Shown here piece after piece: positions 27,001 to 34,036 of a stretch of DNA of 42,081 bases. The stretch lies in contig JAITCP010000180.1 of the NCBI GenBank assembly GCA_031283025.1, positions 1 to 42,081 on the forward strand, written 5' to 3'. The position numbers and the translations under genes are program-made. Origin of the DNA: Spirochaetaceae bacterium. GTDB taxonomy: Bacteria; Spirochaetota; Spirochaetia; Treponematales; Breznakiellaceae. How positions within the stretch are numbered: position 1 is the first letter of the stretch; the number at the start of each line of letters is the position of its first letter. The notes under the pieces are model-generated. The model was not told the DNA's origin, did not search any database, and saw only the letters and a program-made list of their open reading frames with translations.

Positions 27001-27135
27001 AGGCGAGCCGCAGGTACTTAAAACGACGGTACAAACGCTTATAACGGCAAAAAGAATAATTAACGGAGGCTTTTCCAAAACTTCAGTTTTTGGAAAAGCT
27101 ACCTTAGATTTTAGGTTATTCTTAAAGAACGACAT
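21010..27135 (-). CDS. giant Ig-like-module lipoprotein (2041 aa)
   Basis: ATG 27135 has GGAGG six bases upstream. The signal is unusual: a long charged n-region (~24 residues), then IILFAVISVCTVVLSTCGSP, with lipidated Cys42. The first mature residues (CGSPLGFGRQIDWEPPVL, then a GTVKDNVGVSKVV unit) resemble those of the next gene's product. About 1000 residues of mixed Ig-like and unassigned sequence follow, then cadherin-like repeats (ITTTSQSGTYGIGEKITLK; GAAQANGSYRAGSTLTFNL), a chitobiase-C-like unit (YSINGGGTWIPYTDP), and a C-terminal ~500-residue part paralogous to that of the downstream protein (VLDYQYGITQNVTAVNN; SPGVQAPVIRVNRRSY; GVYRTVIALNYG). Its stop is 10 nt before the next start. 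Role unknown. Confidence 0.85.
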   Translation of the reverse strand: MSFFKNNLKSKVAFPKTEVLEKPPLIILFAVISVCTVVLSTCGSPLGFGRQIDWEPPVLTMDKVQNPLYVRNGEKLTGTVKDNVGVSKVVMTDSVTGEELLTAVINGDRWEIELMFDESRNGEKIMAQISAYDNIGNCGADSIAFVTLIIDIRPPIVENISIQRTDTRPSRLEPYPDLKELETLDPKGEKKDNLYRYQNGWFYVDAMLNDEETRIESVKLKIYDYKKDIDFCLKVLEEEDIVDDRTYYFPRWLVKEEEIIEAGAAKWGAAYRTNYYDNGERYYYRIVVEAIDKSKNITEIVEEDEGYICMWALSDDPKGVLDPAIRLTVLQDIEDSGTENTISRGTPLPVDFYDDDSLLWAYAGLFTQEQWNGQKDVYSGGIKIQGANDNAKVAWLKQRLTGTGMDSLVINDTAERRLYNWQYDKYELTPSDQKDMEIKQLIDNSIDEKLVYVQTGNKEGDYGDYVLFTMAADNKLSPHTGEGPNRTNKNVWTYKVWKVKIVDENAPLIVFDKENGCPEENTFPSLADGASFTIKGYTLRENQTGQNGVKVFRMAWIPFRMPDGADNYITRVQNALKASSYPASFDAALAGVQHWEFQESGGPGSGFAEGKFDPNADTFPGDIEVISTTVYRNQKFEKTFNVMDVPDDIKSSYKNFTYNGDLENETKLFIFYAQDNMGHDVFRQLRLLGMKTPPNLTVSDLTHKIDVMPEVGGKKLPNPNDVGYPDDATGGFTPAYYAALNAYNSDSNVYNAIKAKSAAGDLSTPFSMYPRETIVKYWITASKGGDIAVKSISMKDITLSDKDLAPAVGSGYNGADEAFSFCEYFPDIAQRTFLFEAEDMLGNVAMVQRTIAVTNAARLENITTTSQSGTYGIGEKITLKANFSGQIYVPNGYPQINVRYLFNGTPQYRSIICNSPPTKANPALSLDFEFVVEEGFGGLLETMYEDISGYPPGGPPPSSWYGGRVGGNVPITLPVTYPETTIMDNIRNSQAFIPGGKSESVTMPNWTTDDYTLQKKKDIGLDGTRPKITVISADANGKAAYSPNQFYVKTGETINFTLTADKQIRASDTVPRLQYQIRQGNSNLGGPYSTAFTYSRPNGQNALVFSLPINATSCPVDGELVNVSLYTGTDGGTILDNVDNTVDLTTVTSFELGSTRFFIKKSISDPPTGTIGSSTLGVNPNTPILFNTNPTLTINASAFSWNGTPAPEGGGNWENSIEYSINGGGTWIPYTDPVLITASGTSNLRARYKDRAGNEGTARSQVIQLNSTFPNLVSVGAAQANGSYRAGSTLTFNLNFADTVRVTNAANVTITLRNRAAASADEATYITLPTNTAANTNVTTVTFNWQNITNKEMRDGLYISAVNLNGLTDLFGSLGPSGTAAWNSGTAGNISVSNCPNLAAGIIVDAIAPSVTARTPQHNTAPAATDPAVSSIMLTFREPVMKGGGTITIRPRGNYAIPPVLEDSGYYLGTDGNRYSASGVNRTYISSFYDIYNALPAGSVERGYLAQGSSMSDLTLNARTGQNAGPYIKMTHGLVEGYGYTGNYSGTITNNAAASANSPNLGGTGAHTAMIPDTATKWVLDYQYGITQNVTAVNNIRAALTRAKWRWQEIDVVNTTVGGTNNTQVTIPLSEPLLKGLEWDVYYPAGAFTDMAGNNAPASDNTTYYFTSPGVQAPVIRVNRRSYDAKNEYWEAKWTLTNTTATWDGNNTKPYNPPPNSADWSAATSNFAVNGVAGDNGWGIKDFDTVHYRVESESPNAAVTAQYYQGADSNGGGVTAAWAGSVADSNTGTTLQITPMTWNQAAGNTPGEWVLSNLIRRSRNNADQTYTVITKNSTPESRTSVGTLRMFRSYNRDLTKAQLDGTGLSGAILSGGQSVLTFNSLEASKSYIVGTAILNGANAKGYEGVYRTVIALNYGTNRGRYFAVQGSNIKNGMPSIAGFPVRDAEETGDNRYNKVFYNDNDDAGPYQRFYWVSTEIVCEWYFLTWGGRSRATGTNADSGVGNGGNNNGTHQTPGEVNNYLMIGYGDLTYGYNISCGNGTNW

Positions 27136-27205
27136 AACAACCTCCGCTTTGGCCTTTCAAAAAGCTGGTAACATCTAAAAACCGCCTGTTTTTAGAAATT
27201 TCCCA
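27067..27205. repeat. diverged copy of the multi-hairpin element, overlapping a gene start
   Basis: The part at 27067-27102 is a hairpin with CTTTTCC/GGAAAAG arms around AAAACTTCAGTTTTT, a core shared exactly with 32256-32270 and, in reverse complement, with 40326-40340. The part at 27174-27196 is a TCTAAAAAC/GTTTTTAGA hairpin similar to that at 32335-32357. Between them lie the ribosome site and first codons of the 2041-aa lipoprotein. The first hairpin is translated as residues ~12-23 of its signal peptide. Confidence 0.6.
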
Positions 27206-27206
27206 T

Positions 27207-30200
27207 CTAAAAAATGTAAACACGTAACCCCATTATAACATGGGGAATAATAACTTTTATTCCCTGGGCGGATGCGTTAGCGTCCGTGGGAACAAACCAC
27301 AACTGGCCTTCTGTAAATACGCTGAATGTCCTAAATGCTCTTCTTTTCCCGGTGGCGCTTATGCGGGGGAACTCAATTTGCAGCAACAGGGCGCTCATCC
27401 AGGTTGATTCTCCGCTTTGGGTGTAGCCTTCATGCATAAGATCAAACAGTGAAAAGTTCGCGCCCAAAGAGAAGGTAGCGGAAAGCCATTCCCAGTCCGG
27501 CCCGGCAAAAGAACCAAAGGGTAAGCGGTATACGTTTGCCAGGAGTTTTAGCTCAAATACATGGCCGCCGTAACGCACGGTGGGCTTCCCGTCAATGCTT
27601 TTTTCCCCGCCTAAAGCTTCGTATTGCTTCTGGTCAATATATCCGTAACTGCCCTGTATTTTTACGTTGTCGTCATAGAAGGAAAGGCCTATCCCCACGT
27701 CGAAGTAAGTTGCGCCGCCGGAGAATATGGGCGCAAACTGGCCAAGTTGTTCGTGAAAGAACTGCCCGATAAGCGGCGGTATAGTCCCTTCAAAGTACAA
27801 ACCCTGCAGGAAGCCGGGAACGCCGTAAAACGCTTTATCGCCTTTTCGCAGATGATACGTTAAACTTATCAGTTCTATGTCGTCCTTCGCGGAACCGGAA
27901 TAGGCAATTTCCGCATTGTACCTGCTGCCCGGTTCAGGGGAAATAACCCGGATTAACGGCGGGGTCTTGTCTACCTGCACAAGGAGCCGCGTTACGGCAA
28001 CTTCCCGGTTTTTCATGGTAGTCCGCACCAGGATATAGTGCAGCCCTTCTTTCATTTCTCCGGTTTCCAGGCGGTAACGGTAGTTCACGTTCTTTTTGGT
28101 GCTTTTGTCGGTTCTATGGAACGTCCTTCCGTTGTCAAAACTTATTTCCGTATAATCGGGAGTCTTTGCCTTGATTTCATCGGCAATATCCTTTGGAATT
28201 TTTTTACCGGCAAGCATTTCCAGGTCTTCTTCACTTAAGACATAGCCGGTGCGCCCGGAAAGGTAGGGCCTGTCATAGGCAAAATCGCCGTAACTGATGT
28301 TGTCAATGGTAATCCACGGGCCGTCCGTGCGGTAAATGACATTTTGAGCGCGGGACTGTACCAGGGCGCTGCCGCCAAAAGTGCTGTGAACAATGAGGGA
28401 ATTTGTACCGGCTCCGACTTCCTCGGGTCCAAGAGAGAAACGGAAAAATCCGCTGGAATCAACTTCCTGTGTACTGCGGTCAATGCCGTTTATCCGTATG
28501 GTTACTGTTCCCGGCTTGTTGGTACCCCCGGCATAGCCGTACACGTTAAAGTTACCCTGAATTTCTTCATTGTTAAGGGGGTACAGTATTTCAACAAAGT
28601 CACGCAGGGTTTGCCGGGCAAGCTGGACGTTCCGTGAAACGCGGGTTATGTTTCCGGCTCTGTCCTGTGCCAGAATTTCCAGGTTGTAAAGGCCGTCTGC
28701 CTGCCTGCTTATGTCAAATTGTTCTTTTAGGGGGGTGGAAATTGCGCCAAGCTTGCGTGTACCCACGCTCGATCCGCTCTGAAGGCTGCGGATTTCCATG
28801 CTTATGCTTTCCAGATTGGGATCAAGGATCTGCCCCATTATGGATACAATACCGGTAAGCTGGGAACCGTCTATCGGAGTGTCCAGTATAATTTCCGGGG
28901 GCGTATTGTCAATGTTAATCATCGTTGAGTAAGTGGCCTGTATGCCGTACTTGTCTTCTATCCGGTAAAAGACCACGTGGGGGCCGTCTTCAAGTATTTT
29001 TGAATTGAACCGGTAACTCCAGGTTTCCGTACCGGCGGCGGTGTTAAAGCTGTTGCCGTTATCAACGGAAACTTTTACCTCTTTAATGCCGTTCCTGTCC
29101 GCCGCCGTTCCCCTTACTTCTATTTCATCCCGTAATACGGTGTCTATATTGGGGAATGTTATAGACCCTGTGGGCTCGGCAAGAGATACCCTGAAGTTAC
29201 GCCGTTCCGGCTTGCTTCTAACGCCGTATATGTCCTCTGCAATGACTGTTATGTAATGTTCATTGTCTGTCATTCTGGAAATGGGGATGGGGATGGAAAA
29301 GCCGTTTTCCGCTTCTATGGTTTGCTGTTGGCCGTTGTCCAGGCTCCAGTACACTTTGGCTATTGCGTCGTCATCAAACATAACGCCGGACACTAAAAAG
29401 TCAGATGTTATTACTTCATTATCCTGCGGCAGGATTACAAAAACAGTGGGGATGTCCATTTCATTATCGATAACAAATTCCCACCTGTCCAGCACGGAGC
29501 GGTTCCCCGCCATATCTTCAAAGGTAAAACGCATGGCGTTGTCAAGCGGCATTTCTATGGAGTTTGTTACAATTTCCAGGAATTTAGGGGCGTAGTCTTT
29601 ATCCCATGTGTCAACGTTAAATACTTCTTTGGTTATTGCCCGCTGGTTCCCCGCAGCCGCCCTTGTATAGGTAACGGTTTTCAGGGTGTTTGCGTTGCTG
29701 ACGGCAAAGCCCATGCGTATCATTCCGTTTACCCGCGCTTCCGCTATTGGCATAATAAGCTGCGCTTCCGTTGGTTTGGTTTTCTTTACCACGGTAAATC
29801 TGGCTATGGTTGTTTTATTAGCGTCATTGGATGACTTTACAAGTATGTTAATGCCCCCGTCTTCAACGGCGTTTATGTCAATTGTCCGGTTTATTTCCGC
29901 GCCGCTTCCCAAGCCCAGCCAGGTAGCGCCCAGATCCAAAGAATATTCAGCCGGCGTAAAGGGAACGGCGCTTGCAATATTCAACCGTACCGGAACGGTG
30001 CCCTGTACCAGTTTGCCGTCAGGAACATCGCGGAAGGTGATTGTAGGCCCGCCAAAGGCGGCAAGTATTCTGAACGGAGCGCTGTTGGAAGCGCCCCCCG
30101 CGCTTTGATAAGACAGGGTAAGCGGGCCAAAATTCCCCTCACGCAGGGCCTGTATTCTTGCCCGTCCGAATTGATCTACGCTTACGCTAAAGTTTTCCGC

Positions 30201-32105
30201 TCCCGTCCCGCGCAGCGCCACGCTTTCCAGCGGGTCTCCTATTCCATAGAGAACGTCTTCAGCGGAATCCATCAATATGCGGCCGTCCGGCAGCGTTTTC
30301 TGGCTTGCAATAACAAAGGAGCCTGCCGGATCGTACATATCCGCAACAACAAACACGTATTCATAGTAAACAGCTTCACGGTTAAACTTGTCCTTGGCGC
30401 GTAATTCTATCTTTGTCAGCCCCTGCGTCAGGTTCACCGGAACCGGCACTGTGGCGCGGAACCCGTCTTTCCCGGAGCTTGCCTTGACCGCTGCCGGGGG
30501 AAAATCCCCAAAAGCCACGGAAGCGGAAGTTAAGGAAGAAGCCTTCACGTTCAATTCCATTACCATCTTTGCCACGGGCTGTATTTTCATGCCCGAATAG
30601 AATTGCTGGGTAACATTGCTCTTGCCGGAAGGGAAGGTAATTGTGGCAAAGCGCGGTTCGGGCAGGGGGCCGGGAACCACTATGCCCTTTAACGGAACCT
30701 TGGGGCCGGCGATGCCGGAAACATCCTTGGCCCACACTTCAATGTTATGAACGCCTTCAGGAAGATCCGGTATAATAAACTGGAAATAGCCGGAACAGGG
30801 AATTGCAACTTCCGCTCCTCCGTTAATTGAATAAAGAACGGAAGCGACGCCGTCTGCCGCCGTAGCGGTTCCCTTAACCGCCAGATAATTGGTTTCAGTT
30901 AGGGTAAAGCCGGAGGCGGGTTCCTGTAATGTTACCCGTGCCATGCCCGCATTTTGATCTACTTTATATTTTTGTTTGGCAACGGTTACATTGCCGGAAA
31001 CATCCTCCGCCTTAATTTCTATGTCTATGGCGGAAATTTTTTGGCCGCGGGTGTCAATGTCCAATGACCACCAGGAATTTCCCTTTATAAGGGGGATTTC
31101 CCCGCTGTCCTTGCCTGCTTTCCAGGTTACTTTGTTTATCCCAACCGGATGAGAGGCGTACCCTGCAATGGTAAAAACGCCGAAAACAACCGTTGATGGA
31201 TCAGGGTAAACAATCTTTACTTCCGGGTTCGTATTGTTCGCAAATAAGAGGTGTGCGGCGCTCCCAATGGAACCCGTCCCGTCCTTGGCTTTCAGCCAGA
31301 TAACAGCCGGCCCGTCATCAAACGTTTTGCTGTTAATGGCGATTTCCCAATTATACAACGCGTTCCTTTTGTCATATTTTACGGATACCGGAACATAGGT
31401 TTTCCCGTTGTCAACCGAATAACTTAAACTGCTTATTCCGTTGCCGTCCTGGGCCGTGCCTTTCAGGTTTACCTTCCCGGAAACCAGCGCCCCCACTTCA
31501 TGGCTGGTTACGGTAATTTCCGGGTTTTTCCGGTCAAGATTCCAGAAAACCTGATGTTTTTTATGCTGTTTTGGCTTGAAACTCGTTGAAATGCCGGAAA
31601 GTTCGTTTATGTCCGTCGCCCATGCCGTTATGGTGTACTCGCCGTCAGTCCAAATTTCAGGATTTGTCGTATCAAGCATGAAAGACCAGAATTCGGTCCC
31701 TCTTGCGCGGGTACGTATCAGTTCTTCACCTTTCCCGTCCCTGCCGCGGTTAATGGTAAGCTCAACATATCCAACGCCGTCATCATCGGTGGCAATGCCA
31801 ACAATGTTAAGGTTCCCCTGTACCCGCATATTATAGCTGGGGTTGATAACGGTTACTCTTGGCAGATCTGATTCGGGGTCAATGTAGATGTTTTCCGGGC
31901 CCCCCAAAGCAACATTACCGGCTTTGTCGGTGGCTTCATACAGGTAATTGTACTTCCCCGCCGGTTTGGTTGAAGTATCTACCGGATCGGTAAACCCGGA
32001 CGGATCCGCAGCTTGACGGGATATATTCTCTTTTCTGCCGCCCCCCCAAAGAGCCGTACAGAAACAAGCCAATAAAATGCAGAAAAGAAAAGTGTTTTTT
32101 GCCAT
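27207..32105 (-). CDS. giant Ig-like-module protein with C-terminal beta-barrel (1632 aa)
   Basis: First gene of the giant operon. ATG 32105 is chosen (AAAGGGG about eight bases upstream) over an in-frame start 39 nt earlier. The signal is hydrophobic (FLFCILLACFCTALW); lipidation is uncertain. Residues ~55-1400 are an array of roughly a dozen Ig-like modules with recurring 'G-x-a-x-D-x-x-G-i-x-x-v-x-y-S-v-D-n-G' cores, e.g. GTAQDGNGISSLSYSVDNG, GVMFDDDAIAKVYWSLDNG and GTAADRNGIKEVKVSVDNG. The last ~190 residues change character: alternating hydrophobic strands (TYFDVGIGLSFYDDNVKI, GHVFELKLLANVYRL, TWMSALLLQIEF) ending in a terminal Phe (GLRVYIF), as in outer-membrane barrels. It probably anchors a long Ig stalk in the outer membrane. 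Confidence 0.83.
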   Translation of the reverse strand: MAKNTFLFCILLACFCTALWGGGRKENISRQAADPSGFTDPVDTSTKPAGKYNYLYEATDKAGNVALGGPENIYIDPESDLPRVTVINPSYNMRVQGNLNIVGIATDDDGVGYVELTINRGRDGKGEELIRTRARGTEFWSFMLDTTNPEIWTDGEYTITAWATDINELSGISTSFKPKQHKKHQVFWNLDRKNPEITVTSHEVGALVSGKVNLKGTAQDGNGISSLSYSVDNGKTYVPVSVKYDKRNALYNWEIAINSKTFDDGPAVIWLKAKDGTGSIGSAAHLLFANNTNPEVKIVYPDPSTVVFGVFTIAGYASHPVGINKVTWKAGKDSGEIPLIKGNSWWSLDIDTRGQKISAIDIEIKAEDVSGNVTVAKQKYKVDQNAGMARVTLQEPASGFTLTETNYLAVKGTATAADGVASVLYSINGGAEVAIPCSGYFQFIIPDLPEGVHNIEVWAKDVSGIAGPKVPLKGIVVPGPLPEPRFATITFPSGKSNVTQQFYSGMKIQPVAKMVMELNVKASSLTSASVAFGDFPPAAVKASSGKDGFRATVPVPVNLTQGLTKIELRAKDKFNREAVYYEYVFVVADMYDPAGSFVIASQKTLPDGRILMDSAEDVLYGIGDPLESVALRGTGAENFSVSVDQFGRARIQALREGNFGPLTLSYQSAGGASNSAPFRILAAFGGPTITFRDVPDGKLVQGTVPVRLNIASAVPFTPAEYSLDLGATWLGLGSGAEINRTIDINAVEDGGINILVKSSNDANKTTIARFTVVKKTKPTEAQLIMPIAEARVNGMIRMGFAVSNANTLKTVTYTRAAAGNQRAITKEVFNVDTWDKDYAPKFLEIVTNSIEMPLDNAMRFTFEDMAGNRSVLDRWEFVIDNEMDIPTVFVILPQDNEVITSDFLVSGVMFDDDAIAKVYWSLDNGQQQTIEAENGFSIPIPISRMTDNEHYITVIAEDIYGVRSKPERRNFRVSLAEPTGSITFPNIDTVLRDEIEVRGTAADRNGIKEVKVSVDNGNSFNTAAGTETWSYRFNSKILEDGPHVVFYRIEDKYGIQATYSTMINIDNTPPEIILDTPIDGSQLTGIVSIMGQILDPNLESISMEIRSLQSGSSVGTRKLGAISTPLKEQFDISRQADGLYNLEILAQDRAGNITRVSRNVQLARQTLRDFVEILYPLNNEEIQGNFNVYGYAGGTNKPGTVTIRINGIDRSTQEVDSSGFFRFSLGPEEVGAGTNSLIVHSTFGGSALVQSRAQNVIYRTDGPWITIDNISYGDFAYDRPYLSGRTGYVLSEEDLEMLAGKKIPKDIADEIKAKTPDYTEISFDNGRTFHRTDKSTKKNVNYRYRLETGEMKEGLHYILVRTTMKNREVAVTRLLVQVDKTPPLIRVISPEPGSRYNAEIAYSGSAKDDIELISLTYHLRKGDKAFYGVPGFLQGLYFEGTIPPLIGQFFHEQLGQFAPIFSGGATYFDVGIGLSFYDDNVKIQGSYGYIDQKQYEALGGEKSIDGKPTVRYGGHVFELKLLANVYRLPFGSFAGPDWEWLSATFSLGANFSLFDLMHEGYTQSGESTWMSALLLQIEFPRISATGKRRAFRTFSVFTEGQLWFVPTDANASAQGIKVIIPHVIMGLRVYIF

Positions 32106-32163
32106 TATTATACCCCTTTCATTGCAAAATCCCCTCTCCCACAATGATTTTTTCCAGCTTTAT

Positions 32164-32194
32164 ATTATACACTAAATATCATTAATATCGGCAA
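32164..32194 (-). promoter_or_regulatory. probable promoter of the giant-gene operon
   Basis: Minus strand TATAAT (32169-32164), perfect, preceded by TTGCCG (32194-32189) at a wide 19-bp spacing. It gives a leader of about 50 nt before ATG 32105. It lies in an AT-rich stretch between the operon and the repeat at 32246. The suboptimal spacing may mean an activator helps. Confidence 0.5.
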
Positions 32195-32245
32195 ATTTCC
32201 GAAAAAATTTAAGGTTTTTCTACTTTTTATGTACTTTTTGTTAAT

Positions 32246-32366
32246 GGGAATCTCTGAAAACTTCAGTTTTTAGAGATTTACCTCTGAAAAACGCACGTTT
32301 CGCAGCCCAAAGGGCGAGAAACCGCAAAGGAACCTCTAAAAACAACCGGTTTTTAGAAGGTTCCCC
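32246..32366. repeat. multi-hairpin dispersed repeat, copy A
   Basis: A ~121-bp element made of successive hairpins: CTCTGAAAACTTCAGTTTTTAG (32252-32273), a central GTTTCGCAGCCC.. region, and CTCTAAAAAC...GTTTTTAGA (32334-32357). Its reverse complement matches 40232-40350 almost base for base, with only a few mismatches. It lies between the divergent giant operon and the Cys-cluster gene. With the promoter just upstream, it accounts for most of the 322-bp gap 32106-32427. Confidence 0.85.
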
Positions 32367-32427
32367 AATTTTTATAAAAATTAACAAAAAGTACCGATAT
32401 TCAATAGCAAGCGGCTGGATACAATCA

Positions 32428-32883
32428 ATGCAAAAACAAATTAAAAAAGTTTTTTACGCGGACGGGCTGCGTTTTTCCTGTACCCGCTGTTCCGATTGCT
32501 GCCGCCATGAGCCGGGCTATGTCTTTTTGTCAGAGTCCGATTTACAGCTTCTGGCAAAAGAATTAAAAATACAGTACACTAACATTAATAAAATGATTGA
32601 TGCTTATTGCCGCTGGGTTCCCGTCGCCGAAGGGCAAAAGCTGTCATTAAAGGAAAAGGCGAATTTTGACTGTATTTTTTGGCAGGGCGGCTGTACCGTA
32701 TACCAGTCAAGACCCCTCCAGTGCAGAACCTTCCCGTTTTGGGAAACAGCCCTCCGTTCTCCGGAAGCCTGGAAAGCCCTTTCCTGTCCCGGAGCGGGCA
32801 GGGGAGAGCTCCGCAGCCTTGAATACATTGAAGACTGCCTTGAGCGGCGGAAGGCGGAGCCGGTTATGGTAAGGAGGGCGTAA
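32428..32883 (+). CDS. YkgJ-family cysteine-cluster protein
   Basis: A 151-aa cytoplasmic protein with the Cys cluster CTRCSDCC (residues ~18-25) followed by the family's later cysteines in FDCIFWQGGCTVYQSRPLQC and RTFPFWE. The cluster type (CxxCxxCC plus distal C) is known as a putative zinc or Fe-S binding site, and the family's function is unknown. No strong Shine-Dalgarno precedes ATG 32428; the frame has no better start. Its stop overlaps the next ATG by one base. It opens the plus-strand cluster that leads into mltG, dnaG and rpoD. Confidence 0.85.
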   Translation: MQKQIKKVFYADGLRFSCTRCSDCCRHEPGYVFLSESDLQLLAKELKIQYTNINKMIDAYCRWVPVAEGQKLSLKEKANFDCIFWQGGCTVYQSRPLQCRTFPFWETALRSPEAWKALSCPGAGRGELRSLEYIEDCLERRKAEPVMVRRA

Positions 32884-33824
32884 TGACGGTCCATTTTTGG
32901 GGAGTCCGCGGTTCCCTGCCGTCGCCGCAGCTTCCATCCCAGATACGCAGTAAAATTTCCGCCATTTTGGAGCGGCTTACCTTGGACGACATTGAATCCC
33001 CGGAAAGCCGGGAGCGGTTTTTGGGAACCCTGCCCCCCTGGCTCTTTGGCACGATAGGGGGCAATACGCCCTGTGTTACCGTTACCTGCGAATCCGCCAG
33101 TGATATGATCGTTTTTGACGCGGGATCGGGCCTGCGGGAATTCGGCGCTTTTGTGGTAAAACAGCGTCCCAAACGGGATCATTTTTTGATTTTTCTTTCC
33201 CATTTTCATTGGGATCATCTGCAGGGCCTGCCTTTTTTTAATCCCGCCTATGATCCTTCATGTACCCTGGATTTTTATTCACCCTTAAAAAATCTGGAAT
33301 CCGCCCTTCACGGCCAGATGACCAGCCCTTACTTTCCGGTTCACATGGAATCCATGGCTTCCAAAAAGAATTTCTGCCTGCTTACGGAACCTATGCAGGT
33401 AGGTAATATCAACATTACTTTTAAGAAAATGAACCATCCGGGAGATTCTTATTCGTACAAACTTGTTGAGGGAAACCGGACATTTATCTTTGCCACCGAT
33501 ACGGAACTTTCCGCAAATGACTTCCAAAAAACGGAAGAAAATTCCGGCTATTTCCAGGATGCCGATTGTATAGTCCTGGATTCCCAGTATACCCTGGGGG
33601 AGGCCATTGAAAAATACAACTGGGGGCACAGCGCTTTTAGCATGGCGGCGGATTTTGCCACTAATTGGGGGATAAAACAGCTTGTCCTGTTCCACCATGA
33701 TCCCACCTATGATGACAAAAAACTGTTCAACATACTCCAGTCCGCCCGGTGGTATACTGAACGGATGGGGATTAAGGACATAGAAATTTCTCTGGCCATG
33801 GAAGGTATGGAGATAAACCTTTGA
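32883..33824 (+). CDS. MBL-fold metal-dependent hydrolase
   Basis: A 313-aa cytoplasmic protein with a metallo-beta-lactamase fold of the RNase Z/PhnP-like branch: MTVHFWGVRGSLPSP at the start, GGNTPCVTV (59-67), VFDAGSGLREFG, the metal motif HFHWDH (107-112), a NHPGDSYSYK segment, FATDTE, GHSAFSMAADFA and LFHHDPTYDD near the C-terminus. The substrate is unknown; cyclic nucleotides, tRNA ends or phosphodiesters are possible. AAGGAGG lies a few bases before the ATG inside the upstream gene. It overlaps the genes on both sides by 1-4 nt. Confidence 0.88.
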   Translation: MTVHFWGVRGSLPSPQLPSQIRSKISAILERLTLDDIESPESRERFLGTLPPWLFGTIGGNTPCVTVTCESASDMIVFDAGSGLREFGAFVVKQRPKRDHFLIFLSHFHWDHLQGLPFFNPAYDPSCTLDFYSPLKNLESALHGQMTSPYFPVHMESMASKKNFCLLTEPMQVGNINITFKKMNHPGDSYSYKLVEGNRTFIFATDTELSANDFQKTEENSGYFQDADCIVLDSQYTLGEAIEKYNWGHSAFSMAADFATNWGIKQLVLFHHDPTYDDKKLFNILQSARWYTERMGIKDIEISLAMEGMEINL

Positions 33825-34036
33825 CGCCGGCTGTAGAGGTTCACGGGGGAAATTCCGCGGGGCTTTATTTAACCCTGGAAGAATTGTCCGCACTTTTTCC
33901 CTTGTTAAAAAACAATGAAGAGCGCATGGGCGTCCGGGAAAGGCAAATCCTTAACCGTATGGAACGGATTTTGTATGAGCATCTTTCCATTGAGGAAATA
34001 GAAAACCGCATAAGGGGTTCAGTTGGATATGGGTAA
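33821..34036 (+). CDS. small conserved-position protein of unknown function
   Basis: A 71-aa soluble protein without a recognised domain, mostly helical (LTLEELSALFPLLKNNEE; MERILYEHLSIEEIENRI). It starts with a TTG that shares bases with the TGA of the MBL gene (TTGA), and its end overlaps the mltG start by 8-14 nt. This tight coupling on both sides, rather than similarity, is the main support. A GGAG lies about nine bases upstream. Confidence 0.65.
   Translation: MTPAVEVHGGNSAGLYLTLEELSALFPLLKNNEERMGVRERQILNRMERILYEHLSIEEIENRIRGSVGYG

Noticed and set aside
32107-32112. TATAAT on the minus strand just before the start of the first giant gene
   Set aside because: It is one base from the start codon, too close to serve as a -10; the one at 32164-32169 is better placed.
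27067-32366. CRISPR-like array from the recurring hairpins
   Set aside because: Copies are few, far apart, differ in orientation and have no regular spacers or cas genes.
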